DNA from: Paenibacillus sp. DMB5
GTDB taxonomy: Bacteria > Bacillota > Bacilli > Paenibacillales > Paenibacillaceae
NCBI RefSeq assembly: GCF_001517085.1
Contig: NZ_LRAC01000122.1
Location: forward strand, 1-64,000
Direction of reading: 5' to 3'
Length of the DNA: 64,000 nt
The notes beneath the pieces were generated by a model. That model made no database searches. It saw nothing but the letters and a program-made list of their open reading frames with translations, and was not told the DNA's origin. Positions 44,333 to 53,779 of the stretch are shown here, piece after piece (within the stretch, counting starts at the first letter, position 1; the number at the start of each line of letters is the position of its first letter). The position numbers were made by a program, and so were the translations under genes.

Positions 44333-44729
44333 TGCATTCACCTCCTGGAAGACATTCGAAATCATCAAATGATTCACAACTTAAAATATCTTAGCACGCC
44401 CGGGGGCAAAATGCAACACTAAAAGCGTATAGAAAACTGTTGAACAAATCCCCGGAGCCGGCCGGATCAAAAGCTGTGCAGCTGGTCCTACCGGCGATAA
44501 CGGATTAAACTTTGCCCGGCAGTGCGATTTATCCATGTCATCCTGCATAAACACAGCGCATCGCTCGCACACTACCGACACCAAGATAATCTTCCGAAGC
44601 GAGTTTTGTACGAAGGAACTCAAGGAAGCTTATGCTTACAAAACTTAAGCATATGCTTCCGAAGCGAGTTTTGTACGAAGAAGCTCCAGGAAGCTTATGC
44701 TCACAAAACTTTAAGGAGGCTGAACTAGG
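44333..44729. other. 397-base interval between rpsT and gpr
   Basis: Holds the divergent promoters of rpsT and gpr and, at 44591-44711, two 56-base direct repeats described separately. The part 44400-44590 shows no coding signal. Confidence 0.6.
44591..44711 (+). repeat. two 56-base direct repeats before gpr
   Basis: Copies at 44591-44646 and 44656-44711 differ at about 4 of 56 positions, with a 9-base spacer. Each contains complementary outer arms (AGTTTTGT ... ACAAAACT), so each can fold as a hairpin of about 35-50 bases. The second copy ends five bases before the AAGGAGG of gpr, placing both in the gpr leader or promoter. Role unknown; probably a dispersed repeat unit. Confidence 0.75.
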
Positions 44730-45740
44730 ATGGAACTGGATCTTCAGCTGTATTCGGTACGCACTGACCTGGCGGTGGAGGCGAAGGAACTTGCCCAGGG
44801 TCTGCAAAAAACGCCGATTCCCGGTGTTAATGAAGAAGTGGAGGAAGCGGACGGGATCAAGGTTACACGGCTTGGCGTTGCCACGGCTGCGGGCTCCCAG
44901 GCGATAGGAAGGGCGCTTGGAAACTACGTGACACTGGAGGTTCCGGCGCTGCGCGGCGGGGATACCGGACTCCAGCAGAAGGTGTCAGTCGTGTTTGCGC
45001 GTGAATTTGAACAGTTTCTGAGCCGGATCGGGATCGGCAAGGATTCCTCGGTGCTGATTGTCGGTCTGGGTAACTGGAATGTGACTCCCGATTCGCTGGG
45101 ACCGCTGGTGGTGGAGAATGCGCTGATTACCCGGCAATTTTATGAGCTTGTGCCTGACCAGGTCTCTCCGGGATACCGCAACGTGAGCGCAATTGCACCA
45201 GGGGTGCTTGGGCTTACCGGTATTGAATCCAGTGAGGTTGTGCAGGGGATCGTAGACCGCACCAGGCCGGACCTGATCATTGCCATCGATGCGCTGGCCT
45301 CCCGCTCGCTTGAGCGGATCAACACGACAATCCAGATTGCCGATATCGGCATCCATCCAGGCTCGGGCATCGGCAACAAACGCCGCGGGCTGACCAAGGA
45401 AATACTGGGCGTTCCGTGCATTGCCATCGGTGTCCCTACGGTGTGCTACGCATCAACAATCGTCAACAACGTGCTGGAGATGATGAGCAATCATTTTGGC
45501 CAGATGAGAGACGGCAGAGCGCATACCAAAGAGATTATGGGAATGCTGGACGATATTTCGGAGCAGGAACGGCTGCAGCTGGTAAAAGAGGTACTGGAAC
45601 CGCTCGGGCACGATCTCATTGTGACGCCGAAGGAAATTGATGAGTTTATTGAAGAGATTGCGAACATTGTAGCCAGCGGCCTGAATGCTGCACTTCATGA
45701 TGCGGTGGATCCGGGAAATGTCGGCGCGTACACCCATTAA
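44730..45740 (+). CDS. gpr: germination protease GPR
   Basis: Aspartate-type spore protease that degrades small acid-soluble spore proteins at germination; made as a zymogen in the forespore. The 336 residues begin MELDLQLYSVRTDLAVEA, containing the autoprocessing region, and show VLIVGLGNWNVTPDSLGP, IIAIDALASRSLERINTTIQIADIGIHPGSGIGNKR and IAIGVPTVCYASTIV, all GPR hallmarks. TAAGGAGGCTG precedes the ATG. spoIIP follows at 184 bases, as in Bacillus. The two 56-base repeats lie in its leader; forespore sigma-G control is expected by family, not demonstrated. Confidence 0.96.
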   Translation: MELDLQLYSVRTDLAVEAKELAQGLQKTPIPGVNEEVEEADGIKVTRLGVATAAGSQAIGRALGNYVTLEVPALRGGDTGLQQKVSVVFAREFEQFLSRIGIGKDSSVLIVGLGNWNVTPDSLGPLVVENALITRQFYELVPDQVSPGYRNVSAIAPGVLGLTGIESSEVVQGIVDRTRPDLIIAIDALASRSLERINTTIQIADIGIHPGSGIGNKRRGLTKEILGVPCIAIGVPTVCYASTIVNNVLEMMSNHFGQMRDGRAHTKEIMGMLDDISEQERLQLVKEVLEPLGHDLIVTPKEIDEFIEEIANIVASGLNAALHDAVDPGNVGAYTH

Positions 45741-45923
45741 CCTGTTTTAGTATGAAAACCATATATAGTCCGGATTATCCGTATGAGCAAAGCCCGAGCG
45801 GCAGTGCTTATACGGTTTTTTTGGCTCTATTAATTTGTCTCTACCTTGGTTCTACTACTCCCTCCAGGTTCATAGATTTGAAGTATAAGAGACTACAGAG
45901 GGCTGGAGGAGGACATAACAATA

Positions 45924-47257
45924 ATGAACAGAAAATGGTTTCAGCTATGGAATATCGGCAGACTGCGGGGAAAACTGCTGGACGTTCTGTCGCTGGGGAA
46001 GACGATGCTGCTGCTGGCCGGAGGTTCACTTGTTTTTTCATGCTGCTTGGCGCCGGCGGACTGGCCGGAACGAAGCTGAACTCTTCACCTGTTCCTTCCA
46101 TGAAAGGTCTGGCGGCATCCCTGTCCAGCGGGTTCTTTATGGAGCTGCTGGGCATGGAGGTGCCGCATCTGCCGAAAGGCGAAGAGCAGTCAGCTTTCTC
46201 AGCGCCAAAAGTAACGTCATTCGTGTTCCGCATGCTGACCAGTGTAGACCCCGGCAACCCCAAGAGCCTGCTGTCCCGTGAAGTGCCCGGACTTGCAGCC
46301 GATGATCCCTTCCTGCTGCGTGAAGGCTCGGGCGGTACAGCCGGCGCACCTGCAGACTATCATCCGGGGACGGATGAGCTGGCCGGTGCGGAGGATCAGC
46401 AAGATCCGGGAGCTGCAGAGCCGGACCCTGGAGCAGCGACTGATCCGGGTACGGACAAGCCTGAGGATGATCCTAAAGTGCAGCCCCAGCCGACAACGGC
46501 GCCGGATAAGAGTAACTCTGCAGAGCAGGGAGGCAGCAGCGGAGCTGGCCGGGATAACGGTGCAGCCGGGGATACCTCTATTAAAAGAGTGCTGGTCTAC
46601 CACTCTCACCCCCGCGAAGCGTATAATCCGCTGCTGGGAGCAGAAAGTGACAATCCGAGCTCCGCATCCCCCTCCAGAAACGTGCTGCTGGTAGGCTCCT
46701 ACATTACCGACAGACTGGAGCAGCGCGGAATCGGTACGGTTCATGCCAAGGATGATTATGCAACGGAAGTGCCGGATTACAACTGGAACTTTTCCTATAA
46801 ATATTCACGGATCACCATCAAGGAGGCCCTGGCTGCCAACCAGGAAATGACTGAGCTGATTGATATTCACCGTGATTCGCAGCGGCATGGCAAAACGACA
46901 GCCGTCATTAACGGACAAAGCTATGCGCAGGTGTACTTCATTCTTGGCCACGCCAATAAGGATTGGAAGAAAAACGAAGCCTTCGCCAATTCCATTCATC
47001 AGCTGCTGGAGAAAAATTATCCCGGACTCTCGCGCGGCATCTGGGGTAAATCCTCCGGGAACGGGAATAACGGGGAATATAATCAGTCTCTTTCTCCCAA
47101 TAGTGTATTAATAGAAGTAGGCGGAATCGACAACAGTGCCGAGGAACTGAAGCGGACAGCGGATGTGCTGGCTGATGCGATAGCCGATGTATACTGGGAC
47201 AGCCATGATGCGGAAAAGGCGGCTGCTCCGGAAAAAAGTACAGGATCTGAGAACTGA
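45924..47257 (+). CDS. spoIIP: stage II sporulation protein P, frameshifted near the N-terminus
   Basis: Forespore-engulfment cell-wall hydrolase (amidase/endopeptidase) acting with SpoIID and SpoIIM. The start at 45924 (MNRKWFQLWNIGRLRGKLLD) has GGAGGAGG upstream. A membrane helix begins at MLLLAGGSLVF but the frame breaks at the T-run 46033-46038 (six T; seven would read LVFFMLLGAGGLAG and rejoin). The remaining protein has a Pro/Gly/Asp-rich linker (~140-230) and the catalytic domain with RVLVYHSHPREAYNPL, VGSYITDRLEQRGIGTVHAKDDY, IDIHRDSQRH and the end NSVLIEVGGIDNSAEELKRTADVLADAI. Total span 1334 bases, one short of whole codons. Sporulation needs this protein, so a homopolymer sequencing error is likely. 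Confidence 0.93.
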
Positions 47258-47274
47258 TAAAGGAGTGAACCGGG

Positions 47275-47742
47275 ATGTCCCGTTTCGGCAAAAAACTGGT
47301 TGTGATCGGCCTATGGGCCGGTATCGGCATATTGGTTGGCATGCAGTTTGGCGGTAGCGGCGAAACGAGGACAGCACCGGTCGCTCCGGGCTGGAACGGA
47401 GCGGTATTGCAGCAGACGGGGCAAGCTGCCGCTGCTGCATCCGGTACTGTGCAGAGCAGCCCGGCCTATGTATATGTGCCGGTTGCTGTTGATCCTGTGA
47501 CCGGCGCGTATACGGCACTTCCTGCGGCTCAGCCGCCGGCGGCAGTCCAGACTCCTGCCGGCGGCAGTCTGCCGCAGCAGGAGGTGCAGGACTACAGCAC
47601 GTTGACGCCTGAGCAGATTCTGATCCCTGAAGAACAGCAGCCTGGCATTGATGTGCTGGCTGACAAAACGGCTGGCCTGCTCCAGCAGGCTTCCCAGAAA
47701 AGCATCCGCTGGATCGTCTCCCTGTTCGACTCGGCGGAGTAA
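47275..47742 (+). CDS. YqxA-position single-pass membrane protein
   Basis: 155 residues, N-terminal membrane helix (LVVIGLWAGIGILVGMQFGG), then an Ala/Pro/Gln-rich flexible region and a short C-terminal helix (VLADKTAGLLQQASQKSIRWIVSLF). GGAGTGAACCGGG upstream of the ATG. It lies 17 bases after spoIIP and before lepA, the place of yqxA in B. subtilis, and is probably co-transcribed with spoIIP. I see no sequence match strong enough to use the name. Function unknown. Confidence 0.75.
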   Translation: MSRFGKKLVVIGLWAGIGILVGMQFGGSGETRTAPVAPGWNGAVLQQTGQAAAAASGTVQSSPAYVYVPVAVDPVTGAYTALPAAQPPAAVQTPAGGSLPQQEVQDYSTLTPEQILIPEEQQPGIDVLADKTAGLLQQASQKSIRWIVSLFDSAE

Positions 47743-47780
47743 ACGTCTGTATGCGCACGTCATAATTGCATTATGACGAG

Positions 47781-47805
47781 AAAAGGCCTCCCCGGAGGCC
47801 TTTTT
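47781..47805. terminator. terminator before lepA
   Basis: AAAAGGCCTC-CCCG-GAGGCCTTTTT, a compact perfect hairpin with A- and T-runs on either side. Confidence 0.85.
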
Positions 47806-47903
47806 ATATACCCGCCTGCTTTCCAGCCATGGTTATAGAGGCACTGTGCTCCGCTTTCTTTACTTTCCCGGCTGACGGGATTGATGGGGGAAGCGCGTAC
47901 TGT

Positions 47904-47909
47904 TATAAT
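47904..47909 (+). promoter_or_regulatory. -10 box of lepA
   Basis: TATAAT 37 bases before the lepA start; no clear -35 was identified at the usual distance. Confidence 0.45.
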
Positions 47910-47946
47910 AAGTGGATTAACATAAGGCTGTCTGTGGGGGTAAGGA

Positions 47947-49761
47947 ATGACTGACGTTCAGAAAAGACAACAACAAATCCGCAATTTCTCGATTATTGCA
48001 CATATAGACCATGGTAAATCGACTCTGGCCGACCGTATTCTTGAATATACGGGCGCACTCAGCTCGCGTGAAATGCAGGAGCAGGTGCTGGATCAGATGG
48101 ATCTGGAGCGTGAACGCGGAATCACCATCAAGCTGCAGGCCGTTCGCCTTACTTACAAGGCTGATGACGGCCAGGAGTATCTGCTGAATCTGATTGACAC
48201 TCCGGGGCATGTCGACTTCACTTATGAGGTCTCTCGCAGTCTTGCTGCCTGTGAAGGAGCACTGCTGGTTGTAGATGCCGCACAGGGGATTGAAGCGCAG
48301 ACACTGGCTAACGTATACCTTGCGCTGGATAACAATCTGGAAATTTTGCCGGTTATCAATAAGATCGATTTGCCGAGTGCCGATCCTGAACGGGTGAAGC
48401 AGGAAATCGAGGACGTTATCGGACTCGACGCCAGTGAGGCAGTACTTGCTTCGGCCAAAGCAGGTATCGGGATCAAGGAGATTCTGGAGCAGGTGGTCAA
48501 GCAGGTTCCGGCTCCTACCGGTAATGCAGATGAGCCGCTTAAAGCGCTGATCTTTGACTCCCACTACGATCCGTACAAAGGTGTTATCGTTTATGTCCGC
48601 GTTATGGACGGCAAGATCCGTGCCGGCTCAAAGATCAAGATGATGGCAACCGACAAGACGTTTGAGGTTATCGAAGTCGGTGCCTTTATGCCGCGCATGA
48701 CCATCGTGGATGAGCTTAATATCGGGGATGTAGGCTTTATTGTTGCCGGTATCAAGCATGTCGGAGATACCCGGGTCGGGGATACGGTGACGGATGCCAA
48801 AAATCCGACACCGGAGCCGCTGCCGGGCTACCGCAAGATCAACCCGATGGTGTATTGCGGTCTGTATCCGATTGAAACCTCGGATTACAACGATCTGCGT
48901 GAGGCACTTGAGAAGCTGCAGCTGAATGACGCCTCGCTCAGCTTTGAGCCCGAGAGCTCCAGTGCGCTCGGCTTCGGCTTCCGCTGCGGCTTCCTGGGAT
49001 TGCTGCACATGGAAATTATCCAGGAGCGGATTGAGCGTGAGTTCAACCTGCCGCTGATTACGACCGCACCAAGCGTTATCTACCGGATTATGCTGACGAA
49101 CGGTGAAATGATGCAGATTGACAATCCGTCTAACTATCCGGAAATCGGAACCATTGATTATGTGGAAGAGCCTTATGTCAAAGCTGCAGTTATCGTTCCG
49201 AACGATTTCGTGGGAACAGTAATGGAGCTGTGCCAGAATAAGCGCGGGGAATTCGTGAACATGGAGTATCTCGACTCCAACCGGGTAACCATCACTTATC
49301 AGATTCCGCTCTCGGAAATCGTATATGATTTCTTTGACCAGCTGAAATCAGGCACGAAAGGTTATGCTTCGTTCGACTATGAGATTTCCGGCTACCGCCA
49401 GTCCAACCTGGTGAAGATGGACATTCTCCTGAACGGCGAGCAGGTTGACGCCCTGTCGTTCATCGTCCACCGCGACCGTGCCTACAACCGCGGCCGCATT
49501 ATCTGTGAGAAGCTGCGCGGTATCATTCCGCGGCAGATGTTCGAGGTACCGATCCAGGCATCGGTCGGAACCAAGGTTGTAGCCCGTGAGACCGTTAAGG
49601 CGATGCGCAAGAACGTTCTGGCCAAATGCTACGGCGGTGACATTTCTCGTAAGCGGAAGCTGCTCGAGAAGCAGAAGGAAGGGAAGAAGCGCATGAAGCA
49701 GGTCGGCAGCGTAGAGGTGCCGCAGGAAGCGTTCATGGCGGTTCTGAAGATCGACGAATAG
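47947..49761 (+). CDS. lepA: translation elongation factor 4 (LepA)
   Basis: Ribosome-associated GTPase. G1 [10 protein letters not shown]3 DTPGHVDF, G4 NKIDLP and G5 SAKAG are present in residues ~20-165, followed by EF-G-like domains and the LepA-specific C-terminal domain ([42 protein letters not shown]). At 604 residues it matches B. subtilis LepA. ATG with GGGGGTAAGG upstream. hemW follows, as in Bacillus. Confidence 0.98.
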   Translation: MTDVQKRQQQIRNFSIIAHIDHGKSTLADRILEYTGALSSREMQEQVLDQMDLERERGITIKLQAVRLTYKADDGQEYLLNLIDTPGHVDFTYEVSRSLAACEGALLVVDAAQGIEAQTLANVYLALDNNLEILPVINKIDLPSADPERVKQEIEDVIGLDASEAVLASAKAGIGIKEILEQVVKQVPAPTGNADEPLKALIFDSHYDPYKGVIVYVRVMDGKIRAGSKIKMMATDKTFEVIEVGAFMPRMTIVDELNIGDVGFIVAGIKHVGDTRVGDTVTDAKNPTPEPLPGYRKINPMVYCGLYPIETSDYNDLREALEKLQLNDASLSFEPESSSALGFGFRCGFLGLLHMEIIQERIEREFNLPLITTAPSVIYRIMLTNGEMMQIDNPSNYPEIGTIDYVEEPYVKAAVIVPNDFVGTVMELCQNKRGEFVNMEYLDSNRVTITYQIPLSEIVYDFFDQLKSGTKGYASFDYEISGYRQSNLVKMDILLNGEQVDALSFIVHRDRAYNRGRIICEKLRGIIPRQMFEVPIQASVGTKVVARETVKAMRKNVLAKCYGGDISRKRKLLEKQKEGKKRMKQVGSVEVPQEAFMAVLKIDE

Positions 49762-49819
49762 TTAAGCTGCGGGGCTTTCCATTTGCGGAATGTACCGTTT
49801 AATTAGTAGGGAGACACTG

Positions 49820-49845
49820 AAGGGAAGCCTGACGGCTTCCCTTTT
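49820..49845. terminator. lepA terminator
   Basis: AAGGGAAGCC-TGAC-GGCTTCCCTT hairpin followed by T-rich sequence. Confidence 0.85.
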
Positions 49846-49893
49846 CTGGCTATATAGATTGGCACTGCTAAATAAAATTTAAAGGAGACAGCT

Positions 49894-51066
49894 ATGACAG
49901 CTCATAACAATGGCCGTCCCCCTGAGGCCGTATATATTCATATTCCGTTTTGTACGAATAAATGCTTTTACTGTGATTTCAATTCCTATGTGCTGAAGGA
50001 TCAGCCGGTAATGGATTATTTGCATGCGCTTGACCGGGAGATGGAGCTGACCGTGCAGCAGACTCCGCCGGGAGTGATCAAGACCATCTTTGTCGGCGGG
50101 GGAACACCGACGGTGCTGAAGCCGGATGAGATGGCTTATTTCCTGGCGTCGGTCCGCCGGCATTTCCCGCAGTGGGATGACAATATCGAATTCTCGATGG
50201 AGGCCAACCCCGGCACCACGGATATTGAGAAGCTTACAGTGATGAAAGAAGGCGGGGTCAACCGCGTCAGCTTTGGGGTTCAGGCCTTCCAGAATGAGCT
50301 GCTGAGCGAAATCGGCCGGATTCATAACGTCGATGATGTCTACCGCAGTCTGGAGAATGCGCGCAGTGTGGGACTGAATAACCTGTCTGTAGACCTGATG
50401 TTCGGCTTGCCGAACCAGACGGTAGATATGCTGAGAGAGAGTGTCCGCAAGGCGCTGGATCTGGATCTGCCGCATTATTCAATCTACAGCCTGAAGGTGG
50501 AGGAAAATACGCTTTTCCACACCTTGTTTAATAAGAACAAGCTGCCGCTGCCGAGTGAAGAGGATGAGCTGGAAATGTATCTGCTACTCATGTCTGAAAT
50601 GGAGAAGGCAGGTTATATCCAGTATGAGATCAGTAATTTTGCCAAGCCGGGCATGGAGAGCCGTCATAATATAACGTACTGGCGGAATGAAGATTATTAC
50701 GGCCTTGGTGCAGGGGCGCATGGCTACGTCAAACGTCAGCGGCACATCAATATAAAAGGCGTCAATCCTTATAATGAAGCTTCGCGCAGCGGCCTGCCGC
50801 GTCTGGATTCCTTTGAGATCACGGAGCAAGAGGCAATGGAGGACTTTATGATGGTCGGCCTGCGTATGCGAGCCGGGGTATCAGGCAGTGCGTTCCAGGC
50901 TCAGTTCGGCACAAAGTTGGAGGAAATTTTTGGCGCGCCGCTGCATAAACTACTGCATGCCGGGTTGTTGGAGCAGGACGGTGACACCTACCGGCTAAGC
51001 AAGCAGGGAATCCTGTTCGGGAATGATGTTTTCGGGGAATTTGTCGGACTTTTAACGGAGGTTTAA
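49894..51066 (+). CDS. hemW: radical SAM heme chaperone HemW
   Basis: Radical SAM protein (390 residues) that carries heme for insertion into respiratory enzymes; related to, but distinct from, coproporphyrinogen dehydrogenase HemN. The cluster motif is IPFCTNKCFYCDFNSY, whose CxxxCxxC ends in CDF, and the residue after the third Cys is Asp-Phe as in HemW rather than HemN. FVGGGTPTVL, EANPGT, RVSFGVQAFQ and YWRNEDYYGLGAGAH are family motifs. AAAGGAGACAG precedes the ATG. Position between lepA and hrcA is conserved in Bacillus. Confidence 0.93.
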   Translation: MTAHNNGRPPEAVYIHIPFCTNKCFYCDFNSYVLKDQPVMDYLHALDREMELTVQQTPPGVIKTIFVGGGTPTVLKPDEMAYFLASVRRHFPQWDDNIEFSMEANPGTTDIEKLTVMKEGGVNRVSFGVQAFQNELLSEIGRIHNVDDVYRSLENARSVGLNNLSVDLMFGLPNQTVDMLRESVRKALDLDLPHYSIYSLKVEENTLFHTLFNKNKLPLPSEEDELEMYLLLMSEMEKAGYIQYEISNFAKPGMESRHNITYWRNEDYYGLGAGAHGYVKRQRHINIKGVNPYNEASRSGLPRLDSFEITEQEAMEDFMMVGLRMRAGVSGSAFQAQFGTKLEEIFGAPLHKLLHAGLLEQDGDTYRLSKQGILFGNDVFGEFVGLLTEV

Positions 51067-51080
51067 TTTTAAAATACCCC

Positions 51081-51109
51081 TTGAATTGTAATTCACCCTG
51101 TTGTATATT
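51081..51109 (+). promoter_or_regulatory. promoter with ARG-box-like palindrome before the ArgA-like gene
   Basis: TTGAAT (51081-51086) and TATATT (51104-51109) are 17 bases apart. The -35 is overlapped by the palindrome TGAATTGTAATTCA (51082-51095), which fits the TGAAT-N4-ATTCA ARG-box form. Repression by ArgR/AhrC in response to arginine is predicted. Confidence 0.65.
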
Positions 51110-51140
51110 TATTCATATTAACAACGAGGGGTGAGTTAAA

Positions 51141-51650
51141 GTGCTTGTCAAGACGGAAAAGGTCCGCCAGTCGGCTCCTGCGGGAGAATCTAAAGTGATA
51201 TGCAGAAATGCTACGGTGGAAGATGTGGAGCCGCTGTACTTAATGATAGAGGAGTACGCGCAGCGCGGAATTATGCTCCCCCGTTCCAGGCAGGCACTGA
51301 CCCGCCAGATCGACCAGTTCGTCATCGCTGAGATTGATGGCATGTTCGTGGGCTGCGGTTCGCTGTTCAGACTCGGGAATGACCTCGTTGAAGTCCGGTC
51401 CATTGGGCTGCGCGATGAAGGCAAGGGCAAGGGTGTCGGCTCCATGATTCTGGAGAAGCTGACAGAGGAAGCAAGACGTCAGGGCATTCCGAAGATTATG
51501 GCACTGACGTATGCAGTCGATTTCTTCCTCAGAAACGGGTTCACCGTAGTGGAGAAGGAGATTTTTCCCGAGAAGGTATGGACAGATTGCGTAAACTGCA
51601 AGAAGCAGCATGCCTGTGACGAAATTGCCGTAATGAAGAGATTAGATTAA
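51141..51650 (+). CDS. short GNAT N-acetyltransferase, ArgA-like
   Basis: 169-residue GNAT acetyltransferase with the acetyl-CoA motif VRSIGLRDEGKGKGVGSMILEKLTEEA and the segment FFLRNGFTVVEKEIFPEKVWTDCVNCKKQHACDEIAVMKRL. The MLPRS and KVWTDC features are those of the short, stand-alone N-acetylglutamate synthases (as in mycobacteria), which make N-acetylglutamate at the head of arginine synthesis. GTG start with GAGGGGTGAG upstream. An ARG-box-like palindrome overlapping its promoter supports the arginine role. Other GNAT substrates are possible. A terminator follows. Confidence 0.78.
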   Translation: MLVKTEKVRQSAPAGESKVICRNATVEDVEPLYLMIEEYAQRGIMLPRSRQALTRQIDQFVIAEIDGMFVGCGSLFRLGNDLVEVRSIGLRDEGKGKGVGSMILEKLTEEARRQGIPKIMALTYAVDFFLRNGFTVVEKEIFPEKVWTDCVNCKKQHACDEIAVMKRLD

Positions 51651-51684
51651 GCAGGCAGCCGCATGCTGCCGCGTTACAACATAC

Positions 51685-51734
51685 AAAAGCCGCTGTCCGC
51701 CAGGGAGCCAATCCCGGGAGCAGCGGCCTTTTTT
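51685..51734. terminator. bidirectional terminator after the ArgA-like gene
   Basis: AAAAGCCGCTG...CAGCGGCCTTTTTT stem with a long internal loop that also contains CGGGA/TCCCG pairs; serves both convergent genes. Confidence 0.8.
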
Positions 51735-51737
51735 AGG

Positions 51738-52460
51738 TTACTTGGCATAGATTAGCTTGCGCTGCTGCTCAATAAGCTGTGCAAGCGCGGGAGGAGCATA
51801 GGCAGGGGGATTAAAGGAGGGAGATAGCGTATTATATACGATGGTTATGGCAGCCCCGTCCTTCAGCTCAATTTCGAGCCAATATTTATCGCCAACCCAG
51901 CTTTTGGTTTCCTTATACAACTGTTCAAACGGGATATATCTCAGCTTGGGAAACTCTTTTATAAAAAGCTCAGCAGCCTCCGGTGTGAAGTCCATAAGGT
52001 GAGTTGTGCCGTCCATTCCGCTGATAAAGCGGACTGCTGTGATCTTGCCTGAGATGTCAAGCAGGTCATTAAGGGTTCTGGCTTTCGGATTACTGCGGGC
52101 TACGAACAGCCTGTCTCCCGCCCATAAACGGGCGGATGTCTTGTATCCGCTCACTTCATACAGCTCTGTACCCACCTCAAGCAGAGTAGAATCGCCGTCC
52201 CGCATCTCACTGCGCGGACACTGGTGGTCAGCTTTGCGGTAAGAGATTTCGCCCAGACGTTTGCCCTTAACGTGCTCTCCGGGCGGACTATTATCATCCT
52301 CCTGGTAGACGACACCATCCCACTGTAACACTGAGGCATAATCCACGTCACCGTAAAAGCAGCTGTCCTGCCTGCTGGTCTCTTTCACATAAAACAAAAC
52401 AGCAGCGGCCAGAAGCAGCCCGGCGGCCAGGAAGATCCAGCGGTATTTTTTTCTTTTCAT
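51738..52460 (-). CDS. membrane-anchored hypothetical protein
   Basis: 240 residues: positively charged N-terminus MKRKKYRW, one membrane helix (IFLAAGLLLAAAVLFYV) and an extracytoplasmic domain with DSCFYGDVDYASVLQWDGVVYQEDD and VGTELYEVSGYKTSARLWAGDRLFVAR. I start at 52460 because the helix begins there; the longer frame adds five residues. The domain looks like small secreted proteins common in Bacilli but I cannot name the family. Not part of the hrcA operon (opposite strand). Confidence 0.65.
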   Translation of the reverse strand: MKRKKYRWIFLAAGLLLAAAVLFYVKETSRQDSCFYGDVDYASVLQWDGVVYQEDDNSPPGEHVKGKRLGEISYRKADHQCPRSEMRDGDSTLLEVGTELYEVSGYKTSARLWAGDRLFVARSNPKARTLNDLLDISGKITAVRFISGMDGTTHLMDFTPEAAELFIKEFPKLRYIPFEQLYKETKSWVGDKYWLEIELKDGAAITIVYNTLSPSFNPPAYAPPALAQLIEQQRKLIYAK

Positions 52461-52587
52461 ACAGCTTGCCCCCATTTCTTCTATATTTTATATTCAGACG
52501 AAAGCCCGAGGCAGAGGTTGCGGAGAAATTCCGGAATCTGGATTAAAAATTGATAAAGCTGTAATCTGAATCCGGACTTAATCCGAC

Positions 52588-52617
52588 TTGACAATCTCAA
52601 GGTCAGTTTGGTATTTT
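52588..52617 (+). promoter_or_regulatory. sigma-A promoter of the hrcA operon
   Basis: TTGACA at 52588-52593 and TATTTT at 52612-52617, 18 bases apart, directly upstream of CIRCE. Confidence 0.7.
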
Positions 52618-52628
52618 TGTATTAGTGG

Positions 52629-52655
52629 TTAGCACTCATCTGAGTAGAGTGCTAA
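52629..52655. promoter_or_regulatory. CIRCE operator (HrcA binding site)
   Basis: TTAGCACTC-N9-GAGTGCTAA, a perfect match to CIRCE, between promoter and hrcA. HrcA bound here represses the heat-shock operon until chaperone demand rises. Confidence 0.97.
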
Positions 52656-52689
52656 CGAATCGGAGCCACAGCCGATAGGAGGGAATAAC

Positions 52690-53721
52690 ATGTTAACTGA
52701 ACGCCAGAGAATGATCCTTAATGCTATCGTGGATGATTATATTTCTTCCGCAGAGCCCGTAGGCTCGCGCAGCATCTCCAAACGTGGTGATGTGGGCTAC
52801 AGCCCGGCAACCATCCGCAACGAAATGGCTGATCTGGAGGAATTAGGTTATCTTGAACAGCCGCACACTTCGGCTGGAAGAATTCCTTCACATAAAGGCT
52901 ACCGTTATTATGTGGATCATCTGGTGCCGTGGAATTCCGCCGGAACAGCAGAAATGGGCACGATACGCGCCTTTTTTGCCGAGAAGCTGAATGCTACCGA
53001 GCAGGTTATCCAGCATGCGGCAATGATTCTTTCCAATATGACGAATTACACTTCCATCCTCTTGGGACCGGAGGTTTTTCATACTTCACTGCGCCATTTT
53101 CAGCTCCTTCCGCTTGACGGCAATAATGCGGTGGCGATTATTGTTACCAGCACCGGGCAGGTAGAGAACCGTACGGTTCAGATTCCGCCGGAAATTTCCC
53201 TTTCCGAAATGGAAAAGGTCGTAAATCTGCTTAACAGCAAGCTGGTAAATGTTCCGCTGTATAAGCTGAAGAGCCAGCTCTATTCCGAGCTGGGCGAGGA
53301 GATGCAGCGTCACATCTCGCATTACGAGGAATTGATGCAGGTGCTTGACCAGGCGCTCGAAAGCGATCATGACCAGCGCATCTACCTGAGCGGGGCAGCC
53401 AATATGCTGACCCAGCCGGAGTTCAAAGACGTTGACAAGGTCAAGACGATCCTTGATCTGCTGGAAGAGACGCCGACTCTGCTGAAGATGCTGTCCCCCG
53501 CATCCGGCGGAACCGGAATACAGGTCCGTATCGGGACGGAGAATAAGCATGAGGCGTTTGCCAACTGCAGTCTGATTACAGCGACCTATTCACTGGACGG
53601 CAAGGCACTGGGCAGTATCGGCATTCTGGGTCCGACCCGGATGGAATACGCCCGTGTGATGGGCATCCTCGGGATTTTATCCCGGGATTTGACAGCGATG
53701 CTGGCACACTGGTATAAGTGA
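52690..53721 (+). CDS. hrcA: heat-inducible transcription repressor HrcA
   Basis: Repressor of class I heat-shock genes. N-terminal winged helix MLTERQRMILNAIVDDYISSAEPVGSRSISKRG and NEMADLEELGYLEQPHTSAGRIPS; C-terminal GAF-like and dimer domains (IQVRIGTENKHEAFANCSLITATY, GSIGILGPTRMEYARVMGIL). 343 residues, as in B. subtilis. TAGGAGGGAATAAC before the ATG. It binds the CIRCE element in its own leader, and GroE activity controls HrcA folding in related species. Confidence 0.98.
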   Translation: MLTERQRMILNAIVDDYISSAEPVGSRSISKRGDVGYSPATIRNEMADLEELGYLEQPHTSAGRIPSHKGYRYYVDHLVPWNSAGTAEMGTIRAFFAEKLNATEQVIQHAAMILSNMTNYTSILLGPEVFHTSLRHFQLLPLDGNNAVAIIVTSTGQVENRTVQIPPEISLSEMEKVVNLLNSKLVNVPLYKLKSQLYSELGEEMQRHISHYEELMQVLDQALESDHDQRIYLSGAANMLTQPEFKDVDKVKTILDLLEETPTLLKMLSPASGGTGIQVRIGTENKHEAFANCSLITATYSLDGKALGSIGILGPTRMEYARVMGILGILSRDLTAMLAHWYK

Positions 53722-53779
53722 ACAGAGTGTAATTGATTTACGTGAATGAATGGAATGAATTGAAGGAGGTGAAGACAAC

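Noticed and set aside
44591-44711. CRISPR array
   Set aside because: Only two units, spacer of nine bases and no cas genes; these are direct repeats of another kind.
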